Below are positions 43,934 to 53,351 of a DNA stretch of 64,000 bases, piece by piece. The translations under genes and the position numbers were made by a program. A model generated the notes under the pieces. That model saw nothing but the letters and a program-made list of their open reading frames with translations. It was not told the DNA's origin and made no database searches. Positions within the stretch are counted from its first letter, which is position 1, and each line of letters begins with the position of its first letter. Origin of the DNA: Erythrobacter donghaensis (GTDB lineage: Bacteria > Pseudomonadota > Alphaproteobacteria > Sphingomonadales > Sphingomonadaceae); NCBI RefSeq assembly GCF_002155425.1, contig NZ_MUYG01000009.1, positions 1-64,000 of the forward strand, written 5' to 3'.

Positions 43934-44719
43934 TCAGTCCACCGCCCGCACATAGAGGTGCCAGGTCGCGTGGCCCAGCACCGGCAGGGCCACCAGCAAC
44001 CCGAGGAAGCCCGGCAGCATCGCCACGAACAGCAGCGCAGCGATGATCGCGGCCCATGTCAGCATCACCGCGAAATTGCGTCGCACCACCTTGAGGCTGG
44101 CGATGATCGCGGTGAGGAAATCGTGCTGGCGGTCGACCAGCAGCGGCAGGCTGATGACGGTTATGGCGTAGAAAGCGAAGGCCATCGCGCCGCCCACCGC
44201 GCTGCCGACCGTCAGCATCGCAAGGCCCTGCGGGGTCGTTAGCGCGGCGAGCGGGTCTCGTCCCATTCCGCTCTCGCCGACGAACACGGCAAAGATCGCG
44301 TGGGCGACGATCATCCAGAACGAAAAGGCGACGAAGACGATCACACCCATCGACAGGATCTGGTCGTCGCCATGCCCCTTCAATGCGCTGAGCACCGCGC
44401 GCCAGCCCAGCGGCTCACCCGCGGCGCGGCGGCGGCTCGCTTCGTAGAGCCCGACGGCGATGAAGGGCGCGACTAACGGGAAGCCCGCGATTGCCGGGAT
44501 CAGCCAGGTAAGATTGCCACCCGAGACGGTGAGCCACCCAATCGCGAGCCCCGCAATCACATAGACCCCGCCGAAGAACAGCCCGAAGCGGGGCATGGCG
44601 CGGAAATCCTGCCAGCCTGTGCTAAGCGCGGCGGCGAGGTCGGCAAGCACGAGATCGCTCACAACCTGCGGTGTCGCGGTCGCGGGCGATGTGCCAGGGA
44701 AATTCTGCGATTGGGTCAT
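43934..44719 (-). CDS. DUF2189 family membrane protein
   Basis: A 261-aa polytopic membrane protein with about six helices. The family pattern DLAAALSTGWQDFRAMPRFGLFFGGVYVIAGLAIGWL is clear, followed by GFPLVAPFIAVGLYEASRR and the C-terminal LPVLGHATWHLYVRAVD. Function is not known for the family. The ATG at 44719 follows a GAGGGA; longer open frame upstream lacks similarity. Confidence 0.82.
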   Translation of the reverse strand: MTQSQNFPGTSPATATPQVVSDLVLADLAAALSTGWQDFRAMPRFGLFFGGVYVIAGLAIGWLTVSGGNLTWLIPAIAGFPLVAPFIAVGLYEASRRRAAGEPLGWRAVLSALKGHGDDQILSMGVIVFVAFSFWMIVAHAIFAVFVGESGMGRDPLAALTTPQGLAMLTVGSAVGGAMAFAFYAITVISLPLLVDRQHDFLTAIIASLKVVRRNFAVMLTWAAIIAALLFVAMLPGFLGLLVALPVLGHATWHLYVRAVD

Positions 44720-44852
44720 GCCGGACGTTTCCCTCTTGCCCAGCAGGTTGCGCGCAAATCTCTCGCGGCGCAAGCGGATGTCCTCTGTTCATCTGCGGGA
44801 AAGCTTGCATGCGACATTGTTTGTAACGACATCAATTGGGTGGGGGGGCAAA

Positions 44853-45407
44853 GTGGGTGTGCCTGTTCTGTCGAAGTCGTTCGCCGCGATGACCGCCGGT
44901 AGCCTTTTCGCGGCGTTGGCCGCGCCTCTTCCGGCTGTCGCCGGGACGCTCGATCGGGCCGTGAGTGATGAGGAGTTGGCCGTGCTGGCCGCCGTCATGG
45001 AGCAGGGCATGCTGGGCACCGGGGTGTGCCCGTGGCTCCACCCGGTTTCCGAAACGCCGACGACCATTCCCTGCGAGGCGATACCGCTGCCGCTGCTGGC
45101 AAGCATGGCGCGCAATTCCGCCAACAAGCAGGCTCAGCTCGAACTCGGAAAGCGCTACGAGGAAGGGCGCGGACTGGAGCAAGACAGCGCAAAGGCGCGC
45201 AAATATTACCGCATGGCTGCGCGTGACTTGACCCGGGGGCGGCCGGTGCTGGTGCCGGGCCGCGACCCGAGTCCGCTGTCTTTCGGCGAAGTCGGGCACG
45301 CCGGGACGCCGATCGAGGCGGGCCTCAACCGGCCACGCCTTCCGGGTTTCGTCATCGCTGTTGGCCTGCCCGAGGCGCGCGACCGGCTGAAGGCCCTCGC
45401 CGACTGA
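44853..45407 (+). CDS. Secreted protein with one Sel1-like repeat
   Basis: About 184 aa. The start GTG at 44853 follows GGGTGGGGGGG and gives a signal peptide (SFAAMTAGSLFAALAAPLPAVAG). One Sel1/TPR-type repeat is recognisable (AQLELGKRYEEGRGLEQDSAKARKYYRMAA). The C-terminal segment (DPSPLSFGEVGHAGTPIEAGL) is not recognised. Likely a periplasmic scaffold; function unknown. An ATG at 44889 would lose part of the signal. Divergent from the DUF2189 gene. Confidence 0.68.
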   Translation: MGVPVLSKSFAAMTAGSLFAALAAPLPAVAGTLDRAVSDEELAVLAAVMEQGMLGTGVCPWLHPVSETPTTIPCEAIPLPLLASMARNSANKQAQLELGKRYEEGRGLEQDSAKARKYYRMAARDLTRGRPVLVPGRDPSPLSFGEVGHAGTPIEAGLNRPRLPGFVIAVGLPEARDRLKALAD

Positions 45408-45507
45408 TGGTACTGCGTTCCAAAGCCGACCACCTCTTGCGGCCGCTCGATGCCTCGTGCATGGCATAGCGCTGACATATCAGTGCAATTCAGAAGGGTC
45501 GCGACCG

Positions 45508-46278
45508 ATGAAAGCCATTACAGCGGCGGTTGTCGCCGCGTCGATCTTGTCGTTTGGGTCTGCCTCGGCAGCGCCGGCCAGCCCGGAACTGGACCCCAGT
45601 CTGCGCGATCCTGATCATCCGCGCTATGCGGACTGCGCGCCACCGGCCAATTTCGCCAAGCGCTTCCCCAAATTGACGCTGCAAAAGGCGCTCAAGGCCG
45701 TCAGCTCGGACATCAATTACGAAAGCCCGAGCGTGATCGAGCCGCGCAATCCGGTGACAGGGGCGCGGGTCACCTCGGAAAATCTCTATGCGAGGAAGAT
45801 TCTCGGCATTTCCAGATACGAAGACGATCATACCTTTGCCGAGATTGGTCAGCCTCTGGACGGGCCAAAGAATTATTTCATGGTGGTCAGCAACACCAAC
45901 TACAGCAACGGGTCGACCGTCACCCGCCGCAATGACGTGGCGGAAATCTATCTGAAGCGCGGTGATTCGATCCTTTCGATACCGCTAACCGCATCGTCGG
46001 AAATCGGATATTGTTCCGGAGAGGTGATCGATCCGTCCAGACCTTGCTTCAGCACCGCCTATGCGCATCTGCGGGTCGACAGCGACCTGTTTGAGACGCT
46101 GGCCAATGCCGACCCGCAGCAGGCCATCGCGTTGACGTGGAAGCGCACCGACGGGGAAATGGCGCAGTGCCCGCTCTATTTCTCGCCGCTGAGCTTCAAG
46201 GCGACGCTGCTCTCGATTGACGCAGCGCATGGCAAGGCTGCGGCCAAGCGCGAGAGGCAGCGCGCCGAGGGTTTCTAA
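45508..46278 (+). CDS. Hypothetical secreted protein, 256 aa
   Basis: Not recognised. A signal peptide (MKAITAAVVAASILSFGSASA) is followed by a mature region with several cysteines (YADCAPP, IGYCSGE, RPCFST, AQCPLY) and beta-type segments (YFMVVSNTNYSNGSTVTRR, VAEIYLKRGDSILSIPL). It lies 100 nt after the Sel1-type gene and may share its transcript. The 3' end overlaps the leuA stop tail to tail by 4 nt. Slightly lower GC than neighbours. Confidence 0.75.
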   Translation: MKAITAAVVAASILSFGSASAAPASPELDPSLRDPDHPRYADCAPPANFAKRFPKLTLQKALKAVSSDINYESPSVIEPRNPVTGARVTSENLYARKILGISRYEDDHTFAEIGQPLDGPKNYFMVVSNTNYSNGSTVTRRNDVAEIYLKRGDSILSIPLTASSEIGYCSGEVIDPSRPCFSTAYAHLRVDSDLFETLANADPQQAIALTWKRTDGEMAQCPLYFSPLSFKATLLSIDAAHGKAAAKRERQRAEGF

Positions 46279-47954
46279 CGCGCCACCGCGCTGTTCGCCG
46301 CTGAAAGCACCGCGCGCACCGAGGCCGTGGCGATGTCCTCGTCGATCCCGCAGCCCCAGATCGTGCGCCCGTCGCTCGCGCGGCATTCGAGGTAGGCCGC
46401 CGCACGCGCATCGGTGCCGCTGCCGAGCGCGTGCTCGGTGTAGTCGGCAACCTCAAGCTCGACCCCGAACGCCTCGCGCAGCGTGCCCATCACGCTGGAG
46501 ATAAGGCCATTGCCGCGGCCCGACACGCTCTGTTCGGTGCCGTCGACCGCGATGGTGCCTGCGAAGATGCGGGTGCCGTCAGCCGCGCGGCTTTCCTCGT
46601 AACGCACCAGCTGGAAGTGTTTGGGGTGGGTCTTGACGTGGTAGGCCTTGCGGAAGGCATCCCAGATGTCGGCGGCATTGAGTTCGCGGCCCAACTCGTC
46701 GGCCATGGCCTGCACGTGGCGCGAGAAATCGGCCTGCATCCGCTTGGGCAGCTTCAGGCCCTGATCCTTCTCCAGCACCCAGGCGAATCCGCCCTTGCCG
46801 GACTGCGAATTGACGCGGATCACCGCCTCGTAACTACGCCCGAGATCGGCCGGGTCGATCGGCAGATAGGGGACGCGCCACTGCTCGTCGTTCTGCGTCT
46901 CGCGCGCTTCGAAACCCTTCTTGATCGCGTCCTGGTGGCTGCCGGAGAAAGCGGTGTAGACCAGTTCGCCGCCATAGGGGTGGCGCTGGTGGACGGGCAG
47001 GTCGTTGCAATAGGTGACGGTCTCGATCACCCGGTCGATGTCGGAGAAATCGAGCTTCGGGTCGACGCCCTGCGTGTAGAGATTGAGCGCCATTGTCACG
47101 AGGCAGCAATTGCCGGTGCGCTCGCCATTGCCGAACAGGCAGCCTTCAACCCGGTCAGCACCCGCCATCAACCCCAGTTCCGCCGCTGCAACGCCGGTGC
47201 CACGGTCGTTGTGGGTGTGGAGGCTGATCACCGCGCTTGTCCGGCTGGGCAGATGGCGGCAGAAATACTCGATCTGGTCGGCGTAGATATTGGGCGTCGC
47301 CGCTTCGACCGTGGCGGGGAGGTTAAGGATGATGGGGCGTTCGGGGGTGGGGGCGAGCACCTCCATCACCGCCGCGCAAACCTCGATGCTGAAGTCGAGT
47401 TCGGCGGTGGAGAAGGTTTCCGGCGAATACTGGAAATGCCATTCGGTGCCGGGATAGCGCGCCGCCTCGTCGCGCATCACCTTGGCGCCCGCGACGGCGA
47501 TGGCCTTCACCTCCTCGCGGCTCATGCGGAAAACGATGTCGCGCCATGCGGGGCTGACCGCGTTGTAGAGGTGGACGATCGCCGCCCGCGCGCCTTCGAG
47601 GCTGGCGAAGCTGGTGCGGATCAGGTCTTCGCGGCTTTGGGTGAGCACCTGCACGATCACGTCATAGGGGATCGCGTCGGATTTCACCAATCCCGAGATG
47701 AAATCGAACTCAGTCGCGCCCGCGCTGGGGAAGCCGACTTCGATTTCCTTGAGGCCGACTTCGACCAGCAGGTCGAAAAAGCGGCGCTTCTTCACTGCGT
47801 CCATCGGGTCGATGATCGACTGGTTGCCGTCGCGCAGATCGGTCGAAAGCCAGCGCGGTGCTTTCTCGATCAGGCGCGACGGCCACTGGCGGCCCGGCAG
47901 ATCGATCTGGCCGAAAGGGCGATATTTGGCGGAGGGCTCTTTGAGCATGGGCAT
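46275..47954 (-). CDS. leuA: 2-isopropylmalate synthase
   Basis: A 559-aa enzyme that commits 2-ketoisovalerate plus acetyl-CoA to leucine synthesis. The long, yeast-like LeuA form is shown by WPSRLIEKAPRWLSTDLRDGNQSI (catalytic R/D of the HMGL barrel), VGFPSAGATEFDF, SLHTHNDRGTGVAAAELGLMAGADRVEG (metal histidines) and the C-terminal LeuA regulatory domain. Expression is probably attenuated by the Leu-rich leader peptide and hairpin upstream (48001-48095). Start: ATG 47954, with a second ATG two codons in. Confidence 0.95.
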   Translation of the reverse strand: MPMLKEPSAKYRPFGQIDLPGRQWPSRLIEKAPRWLSTDLRDGNQSIIDPMDAVKKRRFFDLLVEVGLKEIEVGFPSAGATEFDFISGLVKSDAIPYDVIVQVLTQSREDLIRTSFASLEGARAAIVHLYNAVSPAWRDIVFRMSREEVKAIAVAGAKVMRDEAARYPGTEWHFQYSPETFSTAELDFSIEVCAAVMEVLAPTPERPIILNLPATVEAATPNIYADQIEYFCRHLPSRTSAVISLHTHNDRGTGVAAAELGLMAGADRVEGCLFGNGERTGNCCLVTMALNLYTQGVDPKLDFSDIDRVIETVTYCNDLPVHQRHPYGGELVYTAFSGSHQDAIKKGFEARETQNDEQWRVPYLPIDPADLGRSYEAVIRVNSQSGKGGFAWVLEKDQGLKLPKRMQADFSRHVQAMADELGRELNAADIWDAFRKAYHVKTHPKHFQLVRYEESRAADGTRIFAGTIAVDGTEQSVSGRGNGLISSVMGTLREAFGVELEVADYTEHALGSGTDARAAAYLECRASDGRTIWGCGIDEDIATASVRAVLSAANSAVAR

Positions 47955-48000
47955 GGAAGAAGGCTCGTCGCGAGAAGGAAGGGAAGGCTGCGGCAGGTCA

Positions 48001-48054
48001 CCCTTGGGAGCGGTGCCGCGCTTCTGTTCGCGCGCGGCCGCCTACGCCCAAGGG
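48001..48054 (-). promoter_or_regulatory. Hairpin of a probable leuA attenuator
   Basis: Outer arms CCCTTGGG/CCCAAGGG (48047-48054 with 48001-48008), then GCGG/CCGC and CGCGG/CCGCG, make a long GC-rich stem that starts inside the last codons of the leader peptide. No U-run follows, so this may be one of two alternative structures rather than the terminator itself. Confidence 0.7.
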
Positions 48055-48095
48055 CGCATAAGTCGAAGCAGCAGCGAAAGTCCGTGTCCCGTCAT
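48042..48095 (-). CDS. leuL: Leucine-rich leader peptide of leuA
   Basis: A 17-aa ORF, MTGHGLSLLLRLMRPWA, with five leucines in seven residues (LSLLLRL). GAGG lies 6 nt before the ATG. It ends 87 nt before leuA on the same strand and its last codons form one arm of the hairpin at 48001-48054. The layout is that of ribosome-mediated attenuation: Leu-tRNA shortage would stall the ribosome on the Leu codons (about 48060-48080) and change folding downstream. Confidence 0.8.
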   Translation of the reverse strand: MTGHGLSLLLRLMRPWA

Positions 48096-48160
48096 GGCCA
48101 GCCTCATTGCCGATTATTGCGCGGGGCGCAAGCCGGGAATGGGCGCCATTGCCCGCGCGA

Positions 48161-48622
48161 TCACCCGCAACGCGCGTCGCGGATGATGTTCTGCGCGTCG
48201 AGCATGATCGAAAGGCGCGGGTTGGTGGGATCGGGATTGACGTTGCCCGCTGCGCCGAAAGCGACGAAGCGCAGGTTGTCGGTGCGCCCGAGCATCTTGG
48301 CGATCTCCGCTCGGGTGGCCTGATCGGCGAGCTTGCCGATGAAGGGCCCCATCAGCGGCGCGCCGCAGGTGGCCGAGGCCGGATCGGTCAGCGTGCCGCG
48401 CGCAAAGGGGCCAGGGGCCGCGCCGGGGAGTTGCTGGGCGATTTGCGGCGTGGCGGTGGCGGCGGGCGCTGGCGTTGCGCCCGGCGCGGGCGTGGCCTGC
48501 GCGCCGCCGATCCGCGCGGCGAATTCCTCGGCATCATTGCCGGGCTGGGCAGGTTCGCTGCCGCAAGCGGAGAGCATGAGCGCGGCGAGGCTGAGGCAAA
48601 GGCCGGCAGGGCGGATCATCAA
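48161..48622 (-). CDS. Lipoprotein with a peptidase-inhibitor I78-like domain
   Basis: 153 aa. A lipobox (LSAC, cysteine near residue 20) follows the signal. A proline/alanine/threonine-rich linker leads to a C-terminal domain of about 70 aa that resembles the I78 inhibitor family: CGAPLMGPFIGK, LRFVAFGA, NPRLSIMLDAQNIIRDARCG. It would sit in the outer membrane or periplasm and may inhibit a peptidase. The I78 assignment is by pattern only. Upstream of leuL on the same strand. Confidence 0.7.
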   Translation of the reverse strand: MMIRPAGLCLSLAALMLSACGSEPAQPGNDAEEFAARIGGAQATPAPGATPAPAATATPQIAQQLPGAAPGPFARGTLTDPASATCGAPLMGPFIGKLADQATRAEIAKMLGRTDNLRFVAFGAAGNVNPDPTNPRLSIMLDAQNIIRDARCG

Positions 48623-48690
48623 CGAGTCTCCGAAAGAAGGTTGCGGCGTCCCTTAGCCGAGCGCAAATGACAAGAGCGTGACAATCCGCC

Positions 48691-49839
48691 TCAGCGATGG
48701 CGCAGCCGGTCGGGGGTGAGTTGGTCGATCGCTGTCACGCCCATCAGCCGCATCCCGCGCTCGATCTCATCCTTGAGAATGCCGAGCGCGCGCTCGACGC
48801 CCTCCTGACCTGCCGCCGCCAGCGCGTAGAGATAAAGCCGCCCGCCCGAGGCCGCGCTCGCGCCGCTGCACAGCGCCTTCATCACATGGGTGCCGCGCCG
48901 AACGCCGCCGTCGCAGATGATCTCGATCTGACCGCCAACCGCATCGACGATCTCGGCAAGCTGGTCAAAGGGCGCGCGGGAGCCGTCCAATTGCCGCCCG
49001 CCGTGGTTGGAGATCATGATCGCATCCGCGCCTATCTCAACGGCGCGGCGCGCGTCGGCAGCGCTCATCACGCCTTTCAGCACGAAGGTGCCGCCCCATT
49101 GCTCGCGGATCGCCGCGGCGGTGTCCCAATCCATCGAGGTGTCGAGCATGGTGTTGAAATATTCCGCAATGCTCACCGCCTTGCCCGTGCCCTCGGAGAC
49201 ATGGGTGTCGAGATTGGGCAGGCGAAATTTCTCGCGGAAGAGATAGTCGAGCGTCCAGCGCGGGCGCGTTGCGTAGCTGACGATGCTTGCGGGCGTGAAG
49301 CGCGGCGGGGTGGTGAAGCCGCTGCGCAGGCACCGCTCGCGCTTGCCCGACACGATGGTGTCGACCGTCAGCGCCAGCGCATCGAACTGCGCGGCCTGAC
49401 AGCGCTCGATCATGTGGGTGTTCAGCCCCTTGTCCTTGTGGACGTAGAGCTGGAACAGCTTGGGCCCGCTGGTAAGCGCGGCGATCTCTTCGATACTGCG
49501 CGTGGCGAGGCTGGAGATGCCGAACCACAGGCCGAATTTTTCGGCGGCCTTCGCGACCGCCCGTTCTCCCTCCCAGTGGAAGGCGCGCTGCACTGCGGTG
49601 GGGGAGAGCATCAGCGGCAGGGCGGACCTGCGGCCGAGGATCGTGCAGGAGGTGTCGATCGTCTCGACTCCCGCCAAAACGTCGGGCACAAGATCGACGC
49701 TGTCGAAGGCGGCAGTGTTCCGCGCCTTGGTCAACTCGTCATCGGCCGCGCCGTCGATATAGTCGAAAACCGGGAAGGGCAGGCGCGCCTTCGCCAGCTT
49801 CCGGAAATCGTCGATATTATGGCAATCGGACAGGCGCAT
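48691..49839 (-). CDS. lldD: FMN-dependent alpha-hydroxy acid dehydrogenase (LldD-like)
   Basis: A 382-aa flavoenzyme of the L-lactate dehydrogenase/glycolate oxidase family. Motifs: FPVFDYIDGAADDE, LPLMLSPTAVQRAFHWEGE, QLYVHKDKG, ALALTVDT, the catalytic-histidine block ISNHGGRQLDG, and ICDGGVRRGTHVMKAL. It most likely oxidises L-lactate with electrons passed to the respiratory chain, though other 2-hydroxy acids are possible. Confidence 0.9.
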   Translation of the reverse strand: MRLSDCHNIDDFRKLAKARLPFPVFDYIDGAADDELTKARNTAAFDSVDLVPDVLAGVETIDTSCTILGRRSALPLMLSPTAVQRAFHWEGERAVAKAAEKFGLWFGISSLATRSIEEIAALTSGPKLFQLYVHKDKGLNTHMIERCQAAQFDALALTVDTIVSGKRERCLRSGFTTPPRFTPASIVSYATRPRWTLDYLFREKFRLPNLDTHVSEGTGKAVSIAEYFNTMLDTSMDWDTAAAIREQWGGTFVLKGVMSAADARRAVEIGADAIMISNHGGRQLDGSRAPFDQLAEIVDAVGGQIEIICDGGVRRGTHVMKALCSGASAASGGRLYLYALAAAGQEGVERALGILKDEIERGMRLMGVTAIDQLTPDRLRHR

Positions 49840-49882
49840 GGTCAGCGCCTGCCCGATTGAGGAATGACTGTCGAGTGCGCTT

Positions 49883-50539
49883 TTACTGCTTTTCGAAGGC
49901 CACCGAGATGTCGAGTTCGACCTCGTCGCTGACCATCGGGATGCCGTAATTCACGCCGAAGTCCGAGCGCTTGATGCTGGTCTCAGCCTCGAAGCCGACG
50001 GTTTCCTTCTTGTTGAACGGGTTCGCGCCCGCGCCGGTGAATTCGGCTTCGAAGGTGACGGGCTTGGTCACGCCGTTGAGCGTCAGATTACCGGTGATGT
50101 TCGCGGTCATGTCGCCGGTGCGCTCGACGCTGGTCGACACGAAGCGGGCAGGGGCGGGCGCGGGGCCGAAGAAGTCGGGCTTACCGCCGTCCTTGCCGGG
50201 ACGCAGCAGGTGATCGGTCAGGCCCTTGCTGGCGGTGGTGACGCTGGCGACGGGAATCGTCACGTCGACCTTGGCCGCAGCGATGTTGGCCGGATCAAGC
50301 TTGAGCGTGCCCGCGACATCGCCGAACAGCCCGTAATAATCGTTGAAGCCGAAATGATTGACTTCAAACGCGATCAGCGAGTGGCTGGGATCGGCGGTGT
50401 AAGTTCCGCCAGTGACGCGCGAAGGATCGGCCGCACCGGGAACCTGCGGCGCGCCTTGCGCGAAAATCGCGGGTGCGGCGGCAATTCCGCCGGTCACGGC
50501 AATCACAGTGGCTGCTGCGGCGAGGGCGTAACGAATCAT
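49883..50539 (-). CDS. YceI family periplasmic lipid-binding-type protein
   Basis: 218 aa with a signal peptide (MIRYALAAAATVIAVTGGIAAAPAIFA) and one YceI beta-barrel domain: YTADPSHSLIAFEVNHFGFNDYYGLFGDVAGTLKLD, TGNLTLNGVTKPVTFEAEF, KRSDFGVNYGIPMVSDEVELDISVAFE. The fold binds isoprenoid-type lipids; a role with ubiquinone precursors or in stress is possible. GGAGG precedes the ATG. Confidence 0.9.
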   Translation of the reverse strand: MIRYALAAAATVIAVTGGIAAAPAIFAQGAPQVPGAADPSRVTGGTYTADPSHSLIAFEVNHFGFNDYYGLFGDVAGTLKLDPANIAAAKVDVTIPVASVTTASKGLTDHLLRPGKDGGKPDFFGPAPAPARFVSTSVERTGDMTANITGNLTLNGVTKPVTFEAEFTGAGANPFNKKETVGFEAETSIKRSDFGVNYGIPMVSDEVELDISVAFEKQ

Positions 50540-50612
50540 CGGGGGAAGCCTCCTGTTGGTTCAGTCTTTCAATTCCGCTCCGCGCCCAAGGTTCCACCAC
50601 GCGGGCGCGGGG

Positions 50613-51212
50613 TCAGCATTTCACGATGCTCCGCCGGCTGCGCGCGGCGAGCTGGGCGGCGGAGTAGCTGGCGGCGATGGGATCATCCGGGCAGGCGCGA
50701 TAGGCGCGATCCTGCGTCAGGCAGCCCTCTCCGCACACCTGCACCGCGCGCGGGGCCTGCCAGTCGATCCGCCACAGCCGCCCGCCGGGGGTTGCGACAT
50801 AGCCGTCCATCCGGCTTTCGATATCGCTCTCGAGATCGAGCATCGACGGCACTTCGCTGTCGTAATCGGCATCGAAACCCGCGTGGGTGTGGATGCTGGC
50901 AACCGGAGCCATGCCGGGTTCGTCGAAATAGCGAAGGTCGCACGTGCCCTCGTCGCCTTCGCGCACCGGGGTCGTGTCGAGCGCGCCCTCGCTGTCCTCG
51001 AAAATGATCGCGCACAGCTCGATATTGTCGGCGATCGAGCGCGCCTGCATCGCCTCAAGCCGGGTCCGGGCGAAAGCCTGCACCTCGGGCTGCGTCACGG
51101 TGATGACGAAATCCTCGGGCCCTTTGACGTTGGAGGCCAGACGCACGACGATCACCACCCAGAGGATGGCGATCACGGCGTAGATCCACCTTGCATTGCG
51201 GCCCTCGAGCAT
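50613..51212 (-). CDS. Membrane-anchored DUF4329/JAB-like domain protein
   Basis: 199 aa. One N-terminal TM helix (WIYAVIAILWVVIVVRLA) is followed by a periplasmic or cytoplasmic domain with SIHTHAGFDADYDSEVPSMLDLESDIES, the His-x-His...Asp arrangement of JAB/DUF4329-type domains, then DGYVATPGGRLWRIDW. Several cysteines (ELCAII, GTCDLR, QVCGEGCL, YRACPDD). The start follows a copy of the ilvC 3' end, with GAGG about 16 nt upstream of the ATG. A peptidase-like function is possible but not shown. Confidence 0.72.
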   Translation of the reverse strand: MLEGRNARWIYAVIAILWVVIVVRLASNVKGPEDFVITVTQPEVQAFARTRLEAMQARSIADNIELCAIIFEDSEGALDTTPVREGDEGTCDLRYFDEPGMAPVASIHTHAGFDADYDSEVPSMLDLESDIESRMDGYVATPGGRLWRIDWQAPRAVQVCGEGCLTQDRAYRACPDDPIAASYSAAQLAARSRRSIVKC

Positions 51213-51228
51213 CTGGCCCGTGCTTTGG

Positions 51229-51264
51229 CCTCAGTTTTTCGCCTTGTCGACCAGCTTGTTGGCG
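51229..51264. repeat. 36-bp direct repeat, copy of the ilvC 3' end
   Basis: Identical over 36 bp to 51890-51925, the last codons, stop and first bases after ilvC. The distance between copies is 661 bp and spans the GFA-like gene. Confidence 0.92.
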
Positions 51265-51278
51265 GCGATGCGGCGCAT
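51231..51278 (-). pseudogene. Truncated ilvC 3' end (15 codons)
   Basis: Reads [19 protein letters not shown], against [19 protein letters not shown] in the intact ilvC. The final codons are identical at the DNA level and the ones before are diverged, so the copy looks like the tail of another ilvC allele, not a fresh duplication. Its ATG overlaps the stop of the GFA-like gene. Confidence 0.8.
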
Positions 51279-51874
51279 CACGGCAAGGCGGCACGCTCAG
51301 CGCGCGGGACACGGCGCGGCGCAGCGATCGGCTGATGAGTCGCGGGATCGAACAGCGGGTTGCGCCTTCGTGCACCGGTGAGGACTTCCTTCAGCACGCG
51401 CGGGGTCGTTCGCAGGGCGAGGCTGAGGGGCGAGGTCTTCGCCAGATCGCGCGTATCGCCGAGCGCGCTTTGCGTGAACAGATGCCGTTCCCGGGCGCGC
51501 AAGGGGCCGAGCACTTCGGGGTTCCTGGTGGCAGCGAGGCAAATGTCGAGAAACGGGATCCGGTTGTTCGCATAGCTGTTGAACAGCGGCGTCGCGCAGC
51601 ATGATGCAAGCCAGCGCAAGACTGGCTTTTCGGTCATATGCAGGCTCGCCATGCGCTCACGCCCGCGCTGAAACGTGAGCCGAGATCCGCGAAAATTGAA
51701 CAGGGCGAGGCCGCCCTGATTGTCGAGCATGGAGTCGGCCTTGCCACACAGGCGGACAAAGTCCCGGCAGTCGGAACAGTGGCAGACCACGCATTCGCCG
51801 TCGATCGGAGCGGGGAGGGCGACCGTTCCGGACACCTCCCCGCAGCCGCATGCGAAGTGCAGACTGTCTGCCAC
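51278..51874 (-). CDS. GFA-like zinc protein (DUF6151 type)
   Basis: About 198 aa from the GTG at 51874 (GAGGGGG 12 nt upstream). The N-terminal part has the cysteine pattern of glutathione-dependent formaldehyde-activating-like proteins: FACGCGEVSG and CVVCHCSDCRDF, then SCCATPLFNSYANNRIPF. It should bind zinc; function unknown. It lies between ilvC and a duplicated ilvC tail, so it appears inserted at the 3' end of ilvC. Confidence 0.75.
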   Translation of the reverse strand: MADSLHFACGCGEVSGTVALPAPIDGECVVCHCSDCRDFVRLCGKADSMLDNQGGLALFNFRGSRLTFQRGRERMASLHMTEKPVLRWLASCCATPLFNSYANNRIPFLDICLAATRNPEVLGPLRARERHLFTQSALGDTRDLAKTSPLSLALRTTPRVLKEVLTGARRRNPLFDPATHQPIAAPRRVPRAERAALP

Positions 51875-51889
51875 TTTGCGGTTGTGCCC

Positions 51890-52920
<1,031 letters not shown>

Positions 52921-53349
52921 TTACTCTGGCGAATTGATTTCTTGATAGAAGTCAGCAAGTTCTTCGATCTCGTCGGCGCGACGCGAAATGGTGTCAGTGT
53001 AGCAGATTTGTGCCTGCAACCGATCAAGTGTCCCGCCCGAAACGAGGTAATGTTGGCAAGCGACGTCCTTGTAGCCGATCCACGCCCGCTGTTCAGCAAG
53101 GAGTGATTTGCCGACATCGGTGTCTTTGCCGCCGATGGCCTTGATCAGTCGCGCCCAATTGGCATTGAGCCGTTCATCCTCACTAACGGCGAGGGCGACG
53201 TAGCAATCCTTCGCGGCAAGGTCGGACAGCCCTGTGTTCTCGATGCAAGCATCAAGCGCCGCCTCGGCCTCAGGTGTCGGCCCCTCAGCGACTGCAGCCT
53301 GCGGCAACGCCAGCGCGGCGAGCGCGAGGGTGACGAGACGCGTCGACAC
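52921..53349 (-). CDS. Secreted LprI/DUF1311-type protein
   Basis: 142 aa with a signal peptide (MSTRLVTLALAALALPQAAVA) and the lysozyme-inhibitor LprI-type domain: CYVALAVSEDERLNANWARL, LLAEQRAWIGYKDVACQHY, GGTLDRLQAQICYTDTISRRADEIEEL. Likely periplasmic; inhibition of lysozyme is known for some members only. It sits 9 nt from ilvC and 2 nt from ilvN, so it is part of the ilv operon by position. Confidence 0.85.
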   Translation of the reverse strand: MSTRLVTLALAALALPQAAVAEGPTPEAEAALDACIENTGLSDLAAKDCYVALAVSEDERLNANWARLIKAIGGKDTDVGKSLLAEQRAWIGYKDVACQHYLVSGGTLDRLQAQICYTDTISRRADEIEELADFYQEINSPE

Positions 53350-53351
53350 GC

